Source: Trebonia sp963767685 (lineage in GTDB: Bacteria > Actinomycetota > Actinomycetes > Streptosporangiales > Streptosporangiaceae). Taken from it: a stretch of 64,000 nucleotides of DNA. Where the stretch lies: the NCBI GenBank assembly GCA_963767685.1, contig CAVYEZ010000005.1:124001-188000 (forward strand), written 5' to 3'. A program made the translations under genes and the position numbers. Position 1 is the first letter of the stretch, and the number at the start of each line of letters is the position of its first letter. Under the pieces are notes generated by a model. It was not told the origin of the DNA and did no database searches. It saw nothing but the letters and a program-made list of their open reading frames with translations. Shown here piece by piece: positions 55,162-63,283 of the stretch.

Positions 55162-55841
55162 GGGGTCGCCTCCGTCAGTTGCCGCAGGCGCTGCCGCCGC
55201 TGTTTCCGCTCGGGCCGCGCCGCCCACGGGGTGAGTGCCCGCTTGACCGCGACCAGGATGAGGTCGCAGACGAGGGCGAGGACGATGACCAGGAAGAGGC
55301 CGACGTAGATCTCCGTCGGGAAGGACCGCTGCAGCCCGTCGATGAACAGGTACCCGAGGCTGGACACGCCGATGAGCTGGCCGACGCTGGCCAGGCTGAT
55401 GCTCGCCACCACGCCGACGCGGAGCCCCGCGAGGATCACCGGGACCGCGAGCGGCAGCTCGACCGTGACCAGGCGGCGCAGCGGGCCGTAGCCCATCGCC
55501 GTGGCGGCCTGCGTCACCGGGGCGGGGACGGCCCGCAGTCCGGCGACGACGTTCGGCAGGATGACGCACAGGGAGAAAACGGTGAGCGCGATGATCACGG
55601 TCGTGTCGGTCAGGCCGAACGCCGGGATCAGCGCGATGAACAGTGCGAGGGACGGGACCGCGTACGCGATGTTGACCACGGTGAGCACGGGCGGGTAGAT
55701 CCAGCGCCAGCGGGCCGCGACGATCCCGATCGGGAGCGAGATGACCAGGCCGACCAGCGCCGGGACCACGCCGAGGTAGGCATTCTCGCGGGTGAGTTGC
55801 CAGATCAGCGACCAGTTCTCCGGGATCCAGGACCAGATCAT
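55158..55841 (-). CDS. osmoprotectant ABC permease 1
   Basis: 227 residues; ATG 55841 overlaps the ATPase stop (ATGA). Six hydrophobic segments and the EAA loop AMGYGPLRRLVTVELPLAVP. Forms the membrane channel with permease 2 for uptake of betaine-type solutes. The Arg-rich C-terminal tail is cytoplasmic. Confidence 0.9.
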   Translation of the reverse strand: MIWSWIPENWSLIWQLTRENAYLGVVPALVGLVISLPIGIVAARWRWIYPPVLTVVNIAYAVPSLALFIALIPAFGLTDTTVIIALTVFSLCVILPNVVAGLRAVPAPVTQAATAMGYGPLRRLVTVELPLAVPVILAGLRVGVVASISLASVGQLIGVSSLGYLFIDGLQRSFPTEIYVGLFLVIVLALVCDLILVAVKRALTPWAARPERKQRRQRLRQLTEATP

Positions 55842-56992
55842 GACGGCGGCACCCGCTGCGCCGGCTGAACCTGCCTGGTGTCCTGGCCGCCGTTGCCGTC
55901 GGCGGCCTGGATCGCGGCGCGGAGCTGGTCGAACGTGGCCACGCCGAGCACCCGGCCGTCGTCGTCCACCGCAACCGCCTGGCCGGCCGGCGACAGCACG
56001 GCGGCGTCCAGCGCGGCGCGCAGCGAGTCGCCGCCGACGGTGAAGGGGTGGCCGATCCGCTCGGCCCGCACCTGCGCGAGGGGGGTGCCGCCGGGGAGCG
56101 CGGCGAGGGTGGCCGTGTCGACCCAGCCGCGCGGGCGCTCTTCCTCGGTGACGCAGATCCACGGCCGGCCGGCGGCGAGCGCCTGCGCGACGGTGGCCTG
56201 CGCGGGCAGCACCGCGCCGGTGTCCAGGCTCAGTCCCGCCGTGGACACGAACGACAGCCGCCGGATGCCCCGGTCGAAGCCGACGAAGTCCGCCACGTAG
56301 TCGTCGGCGGGCGCGGCGAGCAGTTCCTCCGGCGGCGCGAGCTGGGCGATCTTGCCGTGCGGGCGGAACAGCGCCACCAGGTCGCCGACCTTGATGGCCT
56401 CCTCGATGTCGTGGGTGACGAGCACGATCGTCTTTCGCAGCTCCGCCTGCAGCGACAGCAGCTGGTCCTGCAGGGAGGCGCGGACCACCGGGTCGACGGC
56501 GCTGAACGGCTCGTCCATCAGCAGCACGGGCGGGTCGGCGGCGAGGGCGCGGGCGACGCCGACGCGCTGCTGCTGGCCGCCCGACAGCTGATGCGGGTAG
56601 CGCTTGGCCAGGGCCGGGTCGAGGCCGACGAGCGTGATCAGTTCCCCCGCCCTGGCCCTGGCCTTCTTGCGCGGCCAGCCGTTGAGCACGGGGACCGTGG
56701 CGATGTTGTCCTCAACGGTGCGGTGCGGGAACAGCCCGGTCTGCTGGATCACGTAGCCGATGCCCCGGCGCAGGTGCGCGGGGTTACGCTCCCTGATGTC
56801 GGTGCCGTCGAGCCGGATTGTGCCCTCGGTCGGCTCGACGAGCCGGTTGATCATCCGCAGGGAGGTGGTCTTGCCGCAGCCGCTCGGGCCGACGAGTACC
56901 ATCGTCTTCCCCGCGGGGACCTCGAGGTCGAGCCCGTCGACGGCCACAGTGCCGTCCGGGTACCGTTTTGTCACTGCCTCGAAGGTGATCAA
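55838..56992 (-). CDS. osmoprotectant ABC transporter ATP-binding protein with CBS pair (OpuCA-like)
   Basis: About 384 residues from TTG 56992 (another TTG at 57103 would add a non-family leader across an A/T-rich promoter-like stretch). Walker A VGPSGCGKTTSLRMINRL, signature LSGGQQQRVGVARAL, Walker B LLMDEPFSAVDP. The C-terminal 130 residues contain two CBS motifs, which in OpuA/OpuC sense ionic strength. First gene of the operon ATPase, permease 1, permease 2, binding protein. TATATT near 57045 on the minus strand may be its -10. Confidence 0.9.
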   Translation of the reverse strand: MITFEAVTKRYPDGTVAVDGLDLEVPAGKTMVLVGPSGCGKTTSLRMINRLVEPTEGTIRLDGTDIRERNPAHLRRGIGYVIQQTGLFPHRTVEDNIATVPVLNGWPRKKARARAGELITLVGLDPALAKRYPHQLSGGQQQRVGVARALAADPPVLLMDEPFSAVDPVVRASLQDQLLSLQAELRKTIVLVTHDIEEAIKVGDLVALFRPHGKIAQLAPPEELLAAPADDYVADFVGFDRGIRRLSFVSTAGLSLDTGAVLPAQATVAQALAAGRPWICVTEEERPRGWVDTATLAALPGGTPLAQVRAERIGHPFTVGGDSLRAALDAAVLSPAGQAVAVDDDGRVLGVATFDQLRAAIQAADGNGGQDTRQVQPAQRVPPS

Positions 56993-57200
56993 CCCGCCGC
57001 CAGCTGCATCCGCATAAAACGCTCTTTTCCGACCATATTTATCTGAATATACCGGCACCTTTGCCTGCACATCACCCGGATCACTGGCCCGAGCCGCATT
57101 CAACCACCCTAACCGGCGTCACCGGCCACGAGCATAACCGCGCGTTCACCTGTAGCTAACGATTTAAGCCGTCCGTCCACGCCTACCCCGCTGCTCGCCG

Positions 57201-58337
57201 CTAACCGCGCCCGAGGGGAGCCTGTGCCCCGTTCATCTGCCCGTAGAACGGCGTGCCGGGGGCGAGGTCCTCGGGGGTCACCGGCCTCCTGGTGAAGGCC
57301 GAGGCGTATATCCCGGCGACCAGGGCCATCGTGGGCCGCGCCGCCGCCGGGCCGACCGGCGGGCGGCGCCCGGCACCGAGCGCGGCGAGCACGTGCGCGA
57401 ACTGCGCGGCGTGCCCGCTGCGGGTCCCGTTCTCGGCGTCCTTCCATGCCGTGAACACCTCGTCGTGGTACCCAGGCGCCGGCGTGACCCGCCAGTCGTC
57501 GTCGCCGTAGCCGTACAGGTGGGTCACCTCGACCGTGCCGCGCTCGAAGTCGAAGCGCAGGTAGGACTCCTCGCGCGGGGACAGGACGCTGTTCACGACG
57601 CTCGCCACCGCGCCGTTGGCGAACGTCACGTGGGCGAGCGACACGTCCTCGGTCGGCATGGTCCTCGCCTGCGTCCTCGCGACCGCGGAGACCTCGGTCC
57701 AGTCCCCGAGGACGTCGAGCAGCATGTCCATCTGGTGAATGCCGTGCCCCATCGTGGGCCCGCCGCCCTCGGTGTCCCACCGGCCGCGCCAGGGCACGTC
57801 AAAATACGCCTGGTCGCGGAACCACGTGGTGTGGCAGATCGCCACGAGCGGGCGGCCAAGCGCCCCGGACGCGGCCAGCGCCCTGAGCCGGCGCTGGCCG
57901 GACCCGAACCGGTGCTGGAAGACGGTGGCGAACCACGGCGGCCCGTCCCCGGCGGGCCCGTCCCCCGCGGCACCGGACCCGCCCTGCGCGGCGGCGAGCC
58001 CGTCAAACTCGCGCAGGCTGATCGTGGGCGGCTTCTCGACGAGCACGCTCACCCCGGCGCGCAGGCAGCCGAGCGCCAGCGGGGAGTGGGTGGCCGGCGG
58101 CGTGCAGACGTGCACGAGATCAGGCCGTCCCTGGCTGAGCAGGTCGGCCAGGTGCCGGTAGGTCCCGCGGACTCCGAACTCGGCGCCGAACGAGCTCAGC
58201 TGGCTCTCGTCGACATCCATGACAGCGACGAGCGCGGCCTCCGCCGGCCCGCCCGCCGAGGTGACGGCCGCGAGCGCCTTGGCGTGGGCCCGAGCGATGT
58301 TCCCCGTGCCCACGATCGCGACGCGCAGCGGTGCCAT
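57201..58337 (-). CDS. Gfo/Idh/MocA family oxidoreductase
   Basis: 378 residues from ATG 58337. NAD-binding motif VAIVGTGNIARAHAKAL, VHVCTPPATHSPLALGCLRA and the catalytic-region lysine VEKPPTISLREFD (the EKP motif). The C-terminal domain carries GGGPTMGHGIHQMDMLLDVL. These enzymes oxidise sugars, inositols or related alcohols. Substrate unknown; stands alone. Confidence 0.9.
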   Translation of the reverse strand: MAPLRVAIVGTGNIARAHAKALAAVTSAGGPAEAALVAVMDVDESQLSSFGAEFGVRGTYRHLADLLSQGRPDLVHVCTPPATHSPLALGCLRAGVSVLVEKPPTISLREFDGLAAAQGGSGAAGDGPAGDGPPWFATVFQHRFGSGQRRLRALAASGALGRPLVAICHTTWFRDQAYFDVPWRGRWDTEGGGPTMGHGIHQMDMLLDVLGDWTEVSAVARTQARTMPTEDVSLAHVTFANGAVASVVNSVLSPREESYLRFDFERGTVEVTHLYGYGDDDWRVTPAPGYHDEVFTAWKDAENGTRSGHAAQFAHVLAALGAGRRPPVGPAAARPTMALVAGIYASAFTRRPVTPEDLAPGTPFYGQMNGAQAPLGRG

Positions 58338-58406
58338 GGAAACCAGCCTAATTTCGGCGACTGGAACCGGCCAGCCCGTGCACGATGCCGGCCCGCCCTG
58401 GTTGGG

Positions 58407-58412
58407 TACGGT
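58407..58412 (+). promoter_or_regulatory. -10 element of leaderless transcript
   Basis: TACGGT ends 6 nt before GTG 58419 and there is no ribosome binding site. Confidence 0.35.
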
Positions 58413-58418
58413 GACCGT

Positions 58419-58793
58419 GTGGACAGCGACGATGACCTGGCCGCGCGGTTGCGCGCGATCTGCATGGCCTTGCCCGGGGTAACGGAGCGGGCCTCGCACG
58501 GCGTGCCGGCGTGGTTCGTGCGCAATAAGAAGTCGTTCGCGCAGCTGTGGGCCGACGGCCATCACGGCGATAACTTCCCCCACCTGTGGTGCGCGGGGCT
58601 GCCCGGCGCGCAGGAGGCGCTCATCGGCTCGGCGCCGGACCGGTTCTTCCGGCCGCCCTACGTCGGGCACCGGGGCTGGGTCGGCGTGCGCCTCGACGGT
58701 GACGTCGACTGGACCGAACTCGCCGAACTGTGCGCGGACGCCTACCGTGCGGTCGCCCCCGCCAGGCTCGCCGCGCTTATCGACGCCCGCTGA
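58419..58793 (+). CDS. MmcQ/YjbR family protein
   Basis: 124 residues, GTG start. The family pattern is seen in LPGVTERASHGVPAWFVRNK, FFRPPYVGHRGWVGVRLDG and a final helix AELCADAYRAVAPARLAAL. CyaY-like DNA-binding fold of unknown cellular role; common as a single small gene in actinomycetes. Confidence 0.85.
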   Translation: MDSDDDLAARLRAICMALPGVTERASHGVPAWFVRNKKSFAQLWADGHHGDNFPHLWCAGLPGAQEALIGSAPDRFFRPPYVGHRGWVGVRLDGDVDWTELAELCADAYRAVAPARLAALIDAR

Positions 58794-58845
58794 CACCGGA
58801 ACCGCGCGCCTGGCCGGGCTCACCCGGCGTCCGCTCGTGTGACGG

Positions 58846-60840
58846 TCACACGGAGGCGTCGTACTGGGAGGCCTGGATCGTGTACAGCTCGGCGTACTGA
58901 CCGCCCAGGGCCAGCAGTTCGCGGTGCGTGCCGGACTCGATGACCTTGCCGTGGGCGAGGACGTAGATACGGTCGGCGTGCCGGACGGACGCCAGCCGGT
59001 GGGTGATGATCAGCACCGTGCGGTCGCGGGCGAGGGTGCGCAGCGAGGAGAACAGGGCGTACTCGGCCCGCGCGTCCAGGGCCGCGGTCGGCTCGTCCAT
59101 AATCAGCAGCGGGGCGGTGCGGTAGAAGCCGCGCGCGGCGGCGATGCGCTGCCACTGGCCCCCTGACAGTTCCGCGCCGCCCTTGAACTGGCGCGCGAGC
59201 AGCGTGTCGTAGCCTCCCGCAAGCTCCGCGATCACCGCGTCCGCACCCGACGACGCGGCCGCGGACGCCAGCAGCGAGTCATCGAGCAGCCGGCCCATGA
59301 TGATGTTGTCCCGCACCGTGAGCGGCCAGTTCCCGTGATCCTGCGCGATGACCGCGATCCGCTCGCGCAGCGGCTCGCCGTGCACGTCCGCGATCGAGAC
59401 GTCGTCCCACCGGACGGTCCCGGCCTGCGGCCGGTACAGCCCGGCGAGGATCTTGGCGAGCGTGGTCTTGCCGGACCCGTTCTCCCCGACCAGGGCGATG
59501 ACCTCGCCCCGGCCGATCTCGACCGACACCTCGCTCAGCGACGGCTCGTCGGCTCCCGGGTAGGTGAAGGTGACGTCCGACGCGAGGATCCGGGCGAATT
59601 CCTTCGGTGCCTCGGCCACGCCGGGCGGCGTGATCCGGGCCTGGGCGTCCTCGCAGAATGACACGTAGTCAGAGAAGTACAGCCCGTCCTCGTAGCACTG
59701 GTTAACCGAGTACATCAGCTGCTGCAGCGATGTGGCCGCCGACCGGAGCGCGAGGACGGCGGTCCCCGCGACCGACAGGGCGAGGAATCCGGTGGCGAGC
59801 AGCACGCCGAGCACGGCGTACACCCCGGCGGTCGCCAGACCGCCAAGCGCGCTGCCGGCGAGCTTGGTCATCGTCTGCTGCTGCGCGGCCCTGAGCTCGG
59901 CGTTGCGCACGTAGGCGGCCAGCCGGGACACGCGGTCGAGCAGGTAGGCGCGCATGGTGAACGAGCGGAGTTCGGCGGCGGTACGGCGCTCGGCGATCAG
60001 GTCGGCGAGGATGTACTTGCGCCGGTAAGCGTCCACCAGCGCGAACCGCGTCAGGTAGTTGATCCGCGCGCTGCGCACGGCCGACCAGGCGCCCGGCAGC
60101 TGGGCGATCAGCAGGACGGCGAGCAGGATGGGCTGGAGCACCCCCACGACCACCGCTGCCGACGCTAGCCCGGCGAACGCCGTGACGAAGTTGATCACGT
60201 CGTTGACCAGCGCCGACGCCGAGTACACGCCCCGGTCGCGGGCCCGCTGCATCCGGTCGTGGAAGTCCGGGTCGTCGAAGGCGGCCAGGTCCACCTGGGC
60301 GGTGAGGTCGTAGAGCCGTACCTCGACTACCTGGTCGACCTGCGGCTCAAGCCGGCTCTGCGCCCATCCGGCCGCCGTCGACACGCCCGAGCGGATCGCC
60401 GTGGCCACGGCGACCAGGATCAGCGACGGCAGGGCCGCGCGCACCCGGTGCGGCGTCGGGCCGCCGGCGAACAGCGCCTGCAGCACCCCGGTGGTGGCGA
60501 ACAGGGCATACCCGCCGAACACCCCGGAGGCCAGGTTGAGCGCGATCGTCGCCGCGGTGTCCCGCCGGTTCGCCGACCAGCCGAGGCGCAGGGCCTGGCC
60601 GATCAGCGCGGGAAACCGGCGCGCGACGTCGCTGAACTTCACCGTGGCAAGGCGCTGGTCGTAGGCCCGCCAGTACTCCTCGGTCAGCTCCGCGGTCTCA
60701 TGATCGGCGACTTCAACGTCGGCCGCCCGCTCCTCGGCGGACGGTTCGTCACCCGGCGGCTCGCGGCCCGCTGCCCCGCCGGCCCGTTTCCGCCCTGCCG
60801 TCAAGCGAAGGCGCGAGAGCCCGCGCCACCACCGCCCCAT
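58846..60840 (-). CDS. ABC transporter, fused permease and ATPase
   Basis: 664 residues from ATG 60840. A charged N-terminus of about 90 residues precedes six transmembrane helices (about 95-390) and a nucleotide-binding domain: Walker A VGENGSGKTTLAKILAG, signature AELSGGQWQR, Walker B LLIMDEPTAALD, H-loop IITHRLASVRHADRI. It resembles lantibiotic- and cyclic-peptide-type exporters. Works as a homodimer or with an unseen partner. Substrate unknown. Confidence 0.92.
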   Translation of the reverse strand: MGRWWRGLSRLRLTAGRKRAGGAAGREPPGDEPSAEERAADVEVADHETAELTEEYWRAYDQRLATVKFSDVARRFPALIGQALRLGWSANRRDTAATIALNLASGVFGGYALFATTGVLQALFAGGPTPHRVRAALPSLILVAVATAIRSGVSTAAGWAQSRLEPQVDQVVEVRLYDLTAQVDLAAFDDPDFHDRMQRARDRGVYSASALVNDVINFVTAFAGLASAAVVVGVLQPILLAVLLIAQLPGAWSAVRSARINYLTRFALVDAYRRKYILADLIAERRTAAELRSFTMRAYLLDRVSRLAAYVRNAELRAAQQQTMTKLAGSALGGLATAGVYAVLGVLLATGFLALSVAGTAVLALRSAATSLQQLMYSVNQCYEDGLYFSDYVSFCEDAQARITPPGVAEAPKEFARILASDVTFTYPGADEPSLSEVSVEIGRGEVIALVGENGSGKTTLAKILAGLYRPQAGTVRWDDVSIADVHGEPLRERIAVIAQDHGNWPLTVRDNIIMGRLLDDSLLASAAASSGADAVIAELAGGYDTLLARQFKGGAELSGGQWQRIAAARGFYRTAPLLIMDEPTAALDARAEYALFSSLRTLARDRTVLIITHRLASVRHADRIYVLAHGKVIESGTHRELLALGGQYAELYTIQASQYDASV

Positions 60841-60913
60841 GCCATGAGTATGGGACTCCCGCTGACATTGGGCTAACGAATAAATCCGGCTAAGGACGGA
60901 CGGGGGACGGGAC

Positions 60914-61597
60914 TTAAGTGGCGGCTGCGAGCCGGACCAGCGGGAACTGGATGTCGCGGCGGTGGGCGAAGCCAAGCTCCTTATAGAGCCTGATCGCCGA
61001 CGCGTTCGTGGCGATCGCGTGCAAGAACGGGGTATCGCCGCGGGCGACGATGCCGGCCGCCACCGCCCGGGTGAGCCGGGAGGCGAAGCCGTGGCCGCGC
61101 CAGGCGGGATCCGTGCAGACGGCGCTGATCTCGGCCCAGCCGGGCGGCCGCAGCCGTTCGCCCGCCATGGCGACGAGCTCGCCGTCGCGCCTGATCCCGA
61201 GGTAGCCGCCGAGCTCGATGGTCCTGGGCAGGAACGGTCCCGGCTTCGTCCGCTCGACCAGCCGGAGCATGTCGGGGACGTCGGCGGGGCCGAGGGTGAC
61301 CGCTTCATCGTCGGGCCTGGCTTCGAGTCCGTCGGCAACCAGCTGGACGCCTTCACCGAGGCCGAGAACCTCCCAGTCCGGCGACGGGGCGGCACCAACG
61401 CCGGGGAACAACACCATCTCACCGGGCACTACCAGGCGGGCCACGTCCGCCCAGTCGGCCGCGCCGGGTTCGCTGGGGAGAGCGCAGAACGGGCTGACGT
61501 CGGCGGGGTAGCGAGCGGCCAGGCCCTGGACGAGGGCGAGCCGGGCATGGGTCCCGGTCAGCGACTCGAGCACGGGGTTATCGAGAGGGTGCGTCAT
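60914..61597 (-). CDS. GNAT family N-acetyltransferase (FR47-like)
   Basis: 227 residues. The C-terminal half is the FR47-like fold: AMAGERLRPPGWAEISAVCT, DPAWRGHGFASRLTRAVAAG and NASAIRLYKELGF. The N-terminal half is the pseudo-GNAT region seen in two-domain members. Overlaps the CoA-binding gene stop by 4 nt, so the pair is co-translated. Confidence 0.88.
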   Translation of the reverse strand: MTHPLDNPVLESLTGTHARLALVQGLAARYPADVSPFCALPSEPGAADWADVARLVVPGEMVLFPGVGAAPSPDWEVLGLGEGVQLVADGLEARPDDEAVTLGPADVPDMLRLVERTKPGPFLPRTIELGGYLGIRRDGELVAMAGERLRPPGWAEISAVCTDPAWRGHGFASRLTRAVAAGIVARGDTPFLHAIATNASAIRLYKELGFAHRRDIQFPLVRLAAAT

Positions 61598-62052
61598 CGC
61601 GTCAGCTGATCCCTTGCGTCTTCCTGCCCGCCGGGCGGCCGGGCGTCGAGGCCGAGGCGGCGCTGCTCGATGGCCAGACAGCGGTTCTCTACGTACAGCA
61701 GGCCGGCGGCCTCAGCGATCTCCCGGGCTTCCGCCGACGAGATGCCCAACTGGAGCCAAAAGGCGGTCGCGCCCACGGCAACAGCCTGCCGGGCGACGTC
61801 GGCCGCCTGACTGGACGGCCGGAAGACGTTGACCAGGCCCACCTGTTCCGGAACCTCGGCGAGGGTTGGATACGCCGGCTCGCCGAGGATCACGCCGTGT
61901 CTGGGGTTAACCGGGATGATCCGCCAGCCGTGACGCTGCATGAAAGCCGGGACGCCGTGCGCGGCCTTGGCCTGGTCACCGCTCGCACCCACTACGGCGA
62001 GCGTGTCGTAGGAGGTAAGGATCCGCTCGACTACCCCGTCCGTGCCTGCCAC
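61594..62052 (-). CDS. CoA-binding domain protein (YccU-like)
   Basis: 152 residues. Rossmann-like CoA_binding_2 domain: LAVVGASGDQAKAAHGVPAF, IPVNPRHGVILGEPAYPTL, FRPSSQAADVARQAVAVG and VENRCLAIE. GTG 62052 is preferred because TAACGT (62065-62060) lies 7 nt upstream, a leaderless arrangement, and the length fits the family. Co-translated with the acetyltransferase. Confidence 0.88.
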   Translation of the reverse strand: MAGTDGVVERILTSYDTLAVVGASGDQAKAAHGVPAFMQRHGWRIIPVNPRHGVILGEPAYPTLAEVPEQVGLVNVFRPSSQAADVARQAVAVGATAFWLQLGISSAEAREIAEAAGLLYVENRCLAIEQRRLGLDARPPGGQEDARDQLTR

Positions 62053-62179
62053 ATCATCTACGTTACGCGGGATGCTCCCAGCGCCGTGTAGCAGCCGCAC
62101 AGGGGACGGCCGCCATGGCAAGTTGGGAGTGACGCCAATGTCCGCCCAGCCATTGTCAGGTGAAGGCGACGGGCCCCGG

Positions 62180-62902
62180 TCAGGAGGTCCGGCTGGCGGC
62201 GCGGTCGTGGATCAGGCCGTAGCCGATGGCCTCGGCGACGGTGAGCACGCGCACCCGCCGCGCGTCCTCGCGGACGTTTTCCGTGTCCCGGCCGGTGGCC
62301 TCGGCGATCCGGTAGAACAGTGAGTCGGTCATCCGCTTCGCCTGCTGCTCATGGGCGGTCACCGCGGAGACCGTCCCGCCGAACCGCAGCCGCGGCTCGG
62401 ACAGGGTGAATGACGCGTGGGGGTAGGCGAGGCGGCGCGGGCACGAGGCCAGCACGCCGAGCGCGGGTCCGCCGGTCTCCCCGCTCGCGAACGCCTGGAC
62501 CTCCGCCCGCAGCACGTCGAGCACTCCCATCAGCGTGAGCACCGCCGGCAGTTCCGCCCGGAGGTTCTGCAGCTCCAGGCGGATCGGGCCGTCGCCTTCG
62601 GCGTCCAGGGTAAGGAGCTGCGCGGACAGCCGGGTCGCGGCCGCGTCGTCGAGCACGCCGGCGGCGATCACGATGCGCTGCTCCAGCAGCCGCTCGGAGA
62701 GGCGGTCCTGCCACCCGGCGTGCGGGTCAAGCCAGACCCGGGCGGGCGGGACGGCGCCGGGCTCGGGCGCGCCGGGAAGCGGCGGCCGACCGGGGAGCGG
62801 GGTGCCGGGAAGCTCAGGGCCGGGCCAGGGGAATTCGGGCTGGCCCGCGCCGCCGTGGGCGGTGGCGACGGGCAGGCCGGCGCTCACGTTCGAATCACTC
62901 AT
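62180..62902 (-). CDS. ClpP-like protein with lost catalytic triad
   Basis: 240 residues. A Pro/Gly-rich N-terminus of 55 residues leads into a ClpP fold (LSERLLEQRIVIAAGVLDDA, YPHASFTLSEPRLRFGGTVS and VAEAIGYGLIHD). Aligned by eye to ClpP, the nucleophile Ser is Gly145, the catalytic His is Ser168 and the Asp falls at a Val in RRVRVLT. The protein should be inactive, as in ClpR-type or regulatory subunits. Its ATG overlaps the upstream XRE gene by 8 nt, so regulator and pseudo-protease are made together. Confidence 0.8.
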   Translation of the reverse strand: MSDSNVSAGLPVATAHGGAGQPEFPWPGPELPGTPLPGRPPLPGAPEPGAVPPARVWLDPHAGWQDRLSERLLEQRIVIAAGVLDDAAATRLSAQLLTLDAEGDGPIRLELQNLRAELPAVLTLMGVLDVLRAEVQAFASGETGGPALGVLASCPRRLAYPHASFTLSEPRLRFGGTVSAVTAHEQQAKRMTDSLFYRIAEATGRDTENVREDARRVRVLTVAEAIGYGLIHDRAASRTS

Positions 62903-63155
62903 TCAGGCTCCAGTTGATCTCGCCGCCGATGGCGGCCGCGTACCGCTCGAGCGTGGAGGCGCGCGCGTCGGTCGCGCCGGACTCAAGCCGGGCAACGGCC
63001 GACTGCGACGTGCCCATGCGCGCGGCCACCTCGGTCTGCGACAGGCCCGCGGCGAGGCGCTGCTCGGCCAGCCCGCGGACCAGGCCCGCGCGGCGCTCCG
63101 CCATCCGGCGCAACGCCATCTCCCGGAACCCGGGGAGAACCGGAAGGTCATCCAT
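62895..63155 (-). CDS. XRE family regulator
   Basis: 86 residues with a single HTH (RLAAGLSQTEVAARMGTSQS, then AVARLESG), similar to HigA-type antitoxins. Two overlapping inverted repeats cover its start, indicating autoregulation. Leaderless: TACCCT on the minus strand (63168-63163) lies 7 nt before the ATG. Partner of the ClpP-like gene. Confidence 0.9.
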   Translation of the reverse strand: MDDLPVLPGFREMALRRMAERRAGLVRGLAEQRLAAGLSQTEVAARMGTSQSAVARLESGATDARASTLERYAAAIGGEINWSLNE

Positions 63156-63183
63156 ACCAGAGAGGGTATCTCAAATACGAGAT
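63154..63183. promoter_or_regulatory. double inverted-repeat operator at XRE gene
   Basis: ATACC-N6-GGTAT (63154-63169) and ATCTC-N6-GAGAT (63168-63183) share the same 5-6-5 geometry and overlap by two bases. Together they cover the start codon, the -10 element and the upstream region. Confidence 0.6.
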
Positions 63184-63283
63184 GGCCGCCGCCGGTCGGG
63201 CCGGCCACGGGCCGGCGAGGCGCCGGGGCCGGGGAGAGGAAGCCCGCCTCCGTTCGGGATGACGGGTTTTGCCCGGGTGGCGG

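Noticed and set aside
58836..58852. CGTGTGAC-G-GTCACACG palindrome at the end of the ABC exporter gene
   Set aside because: Perfect 8-bp arms, but it contains the stop codon, has a one-base centre that cannot form a normal hairpin loop, and no neighbouring promoter; function cannot be supported.
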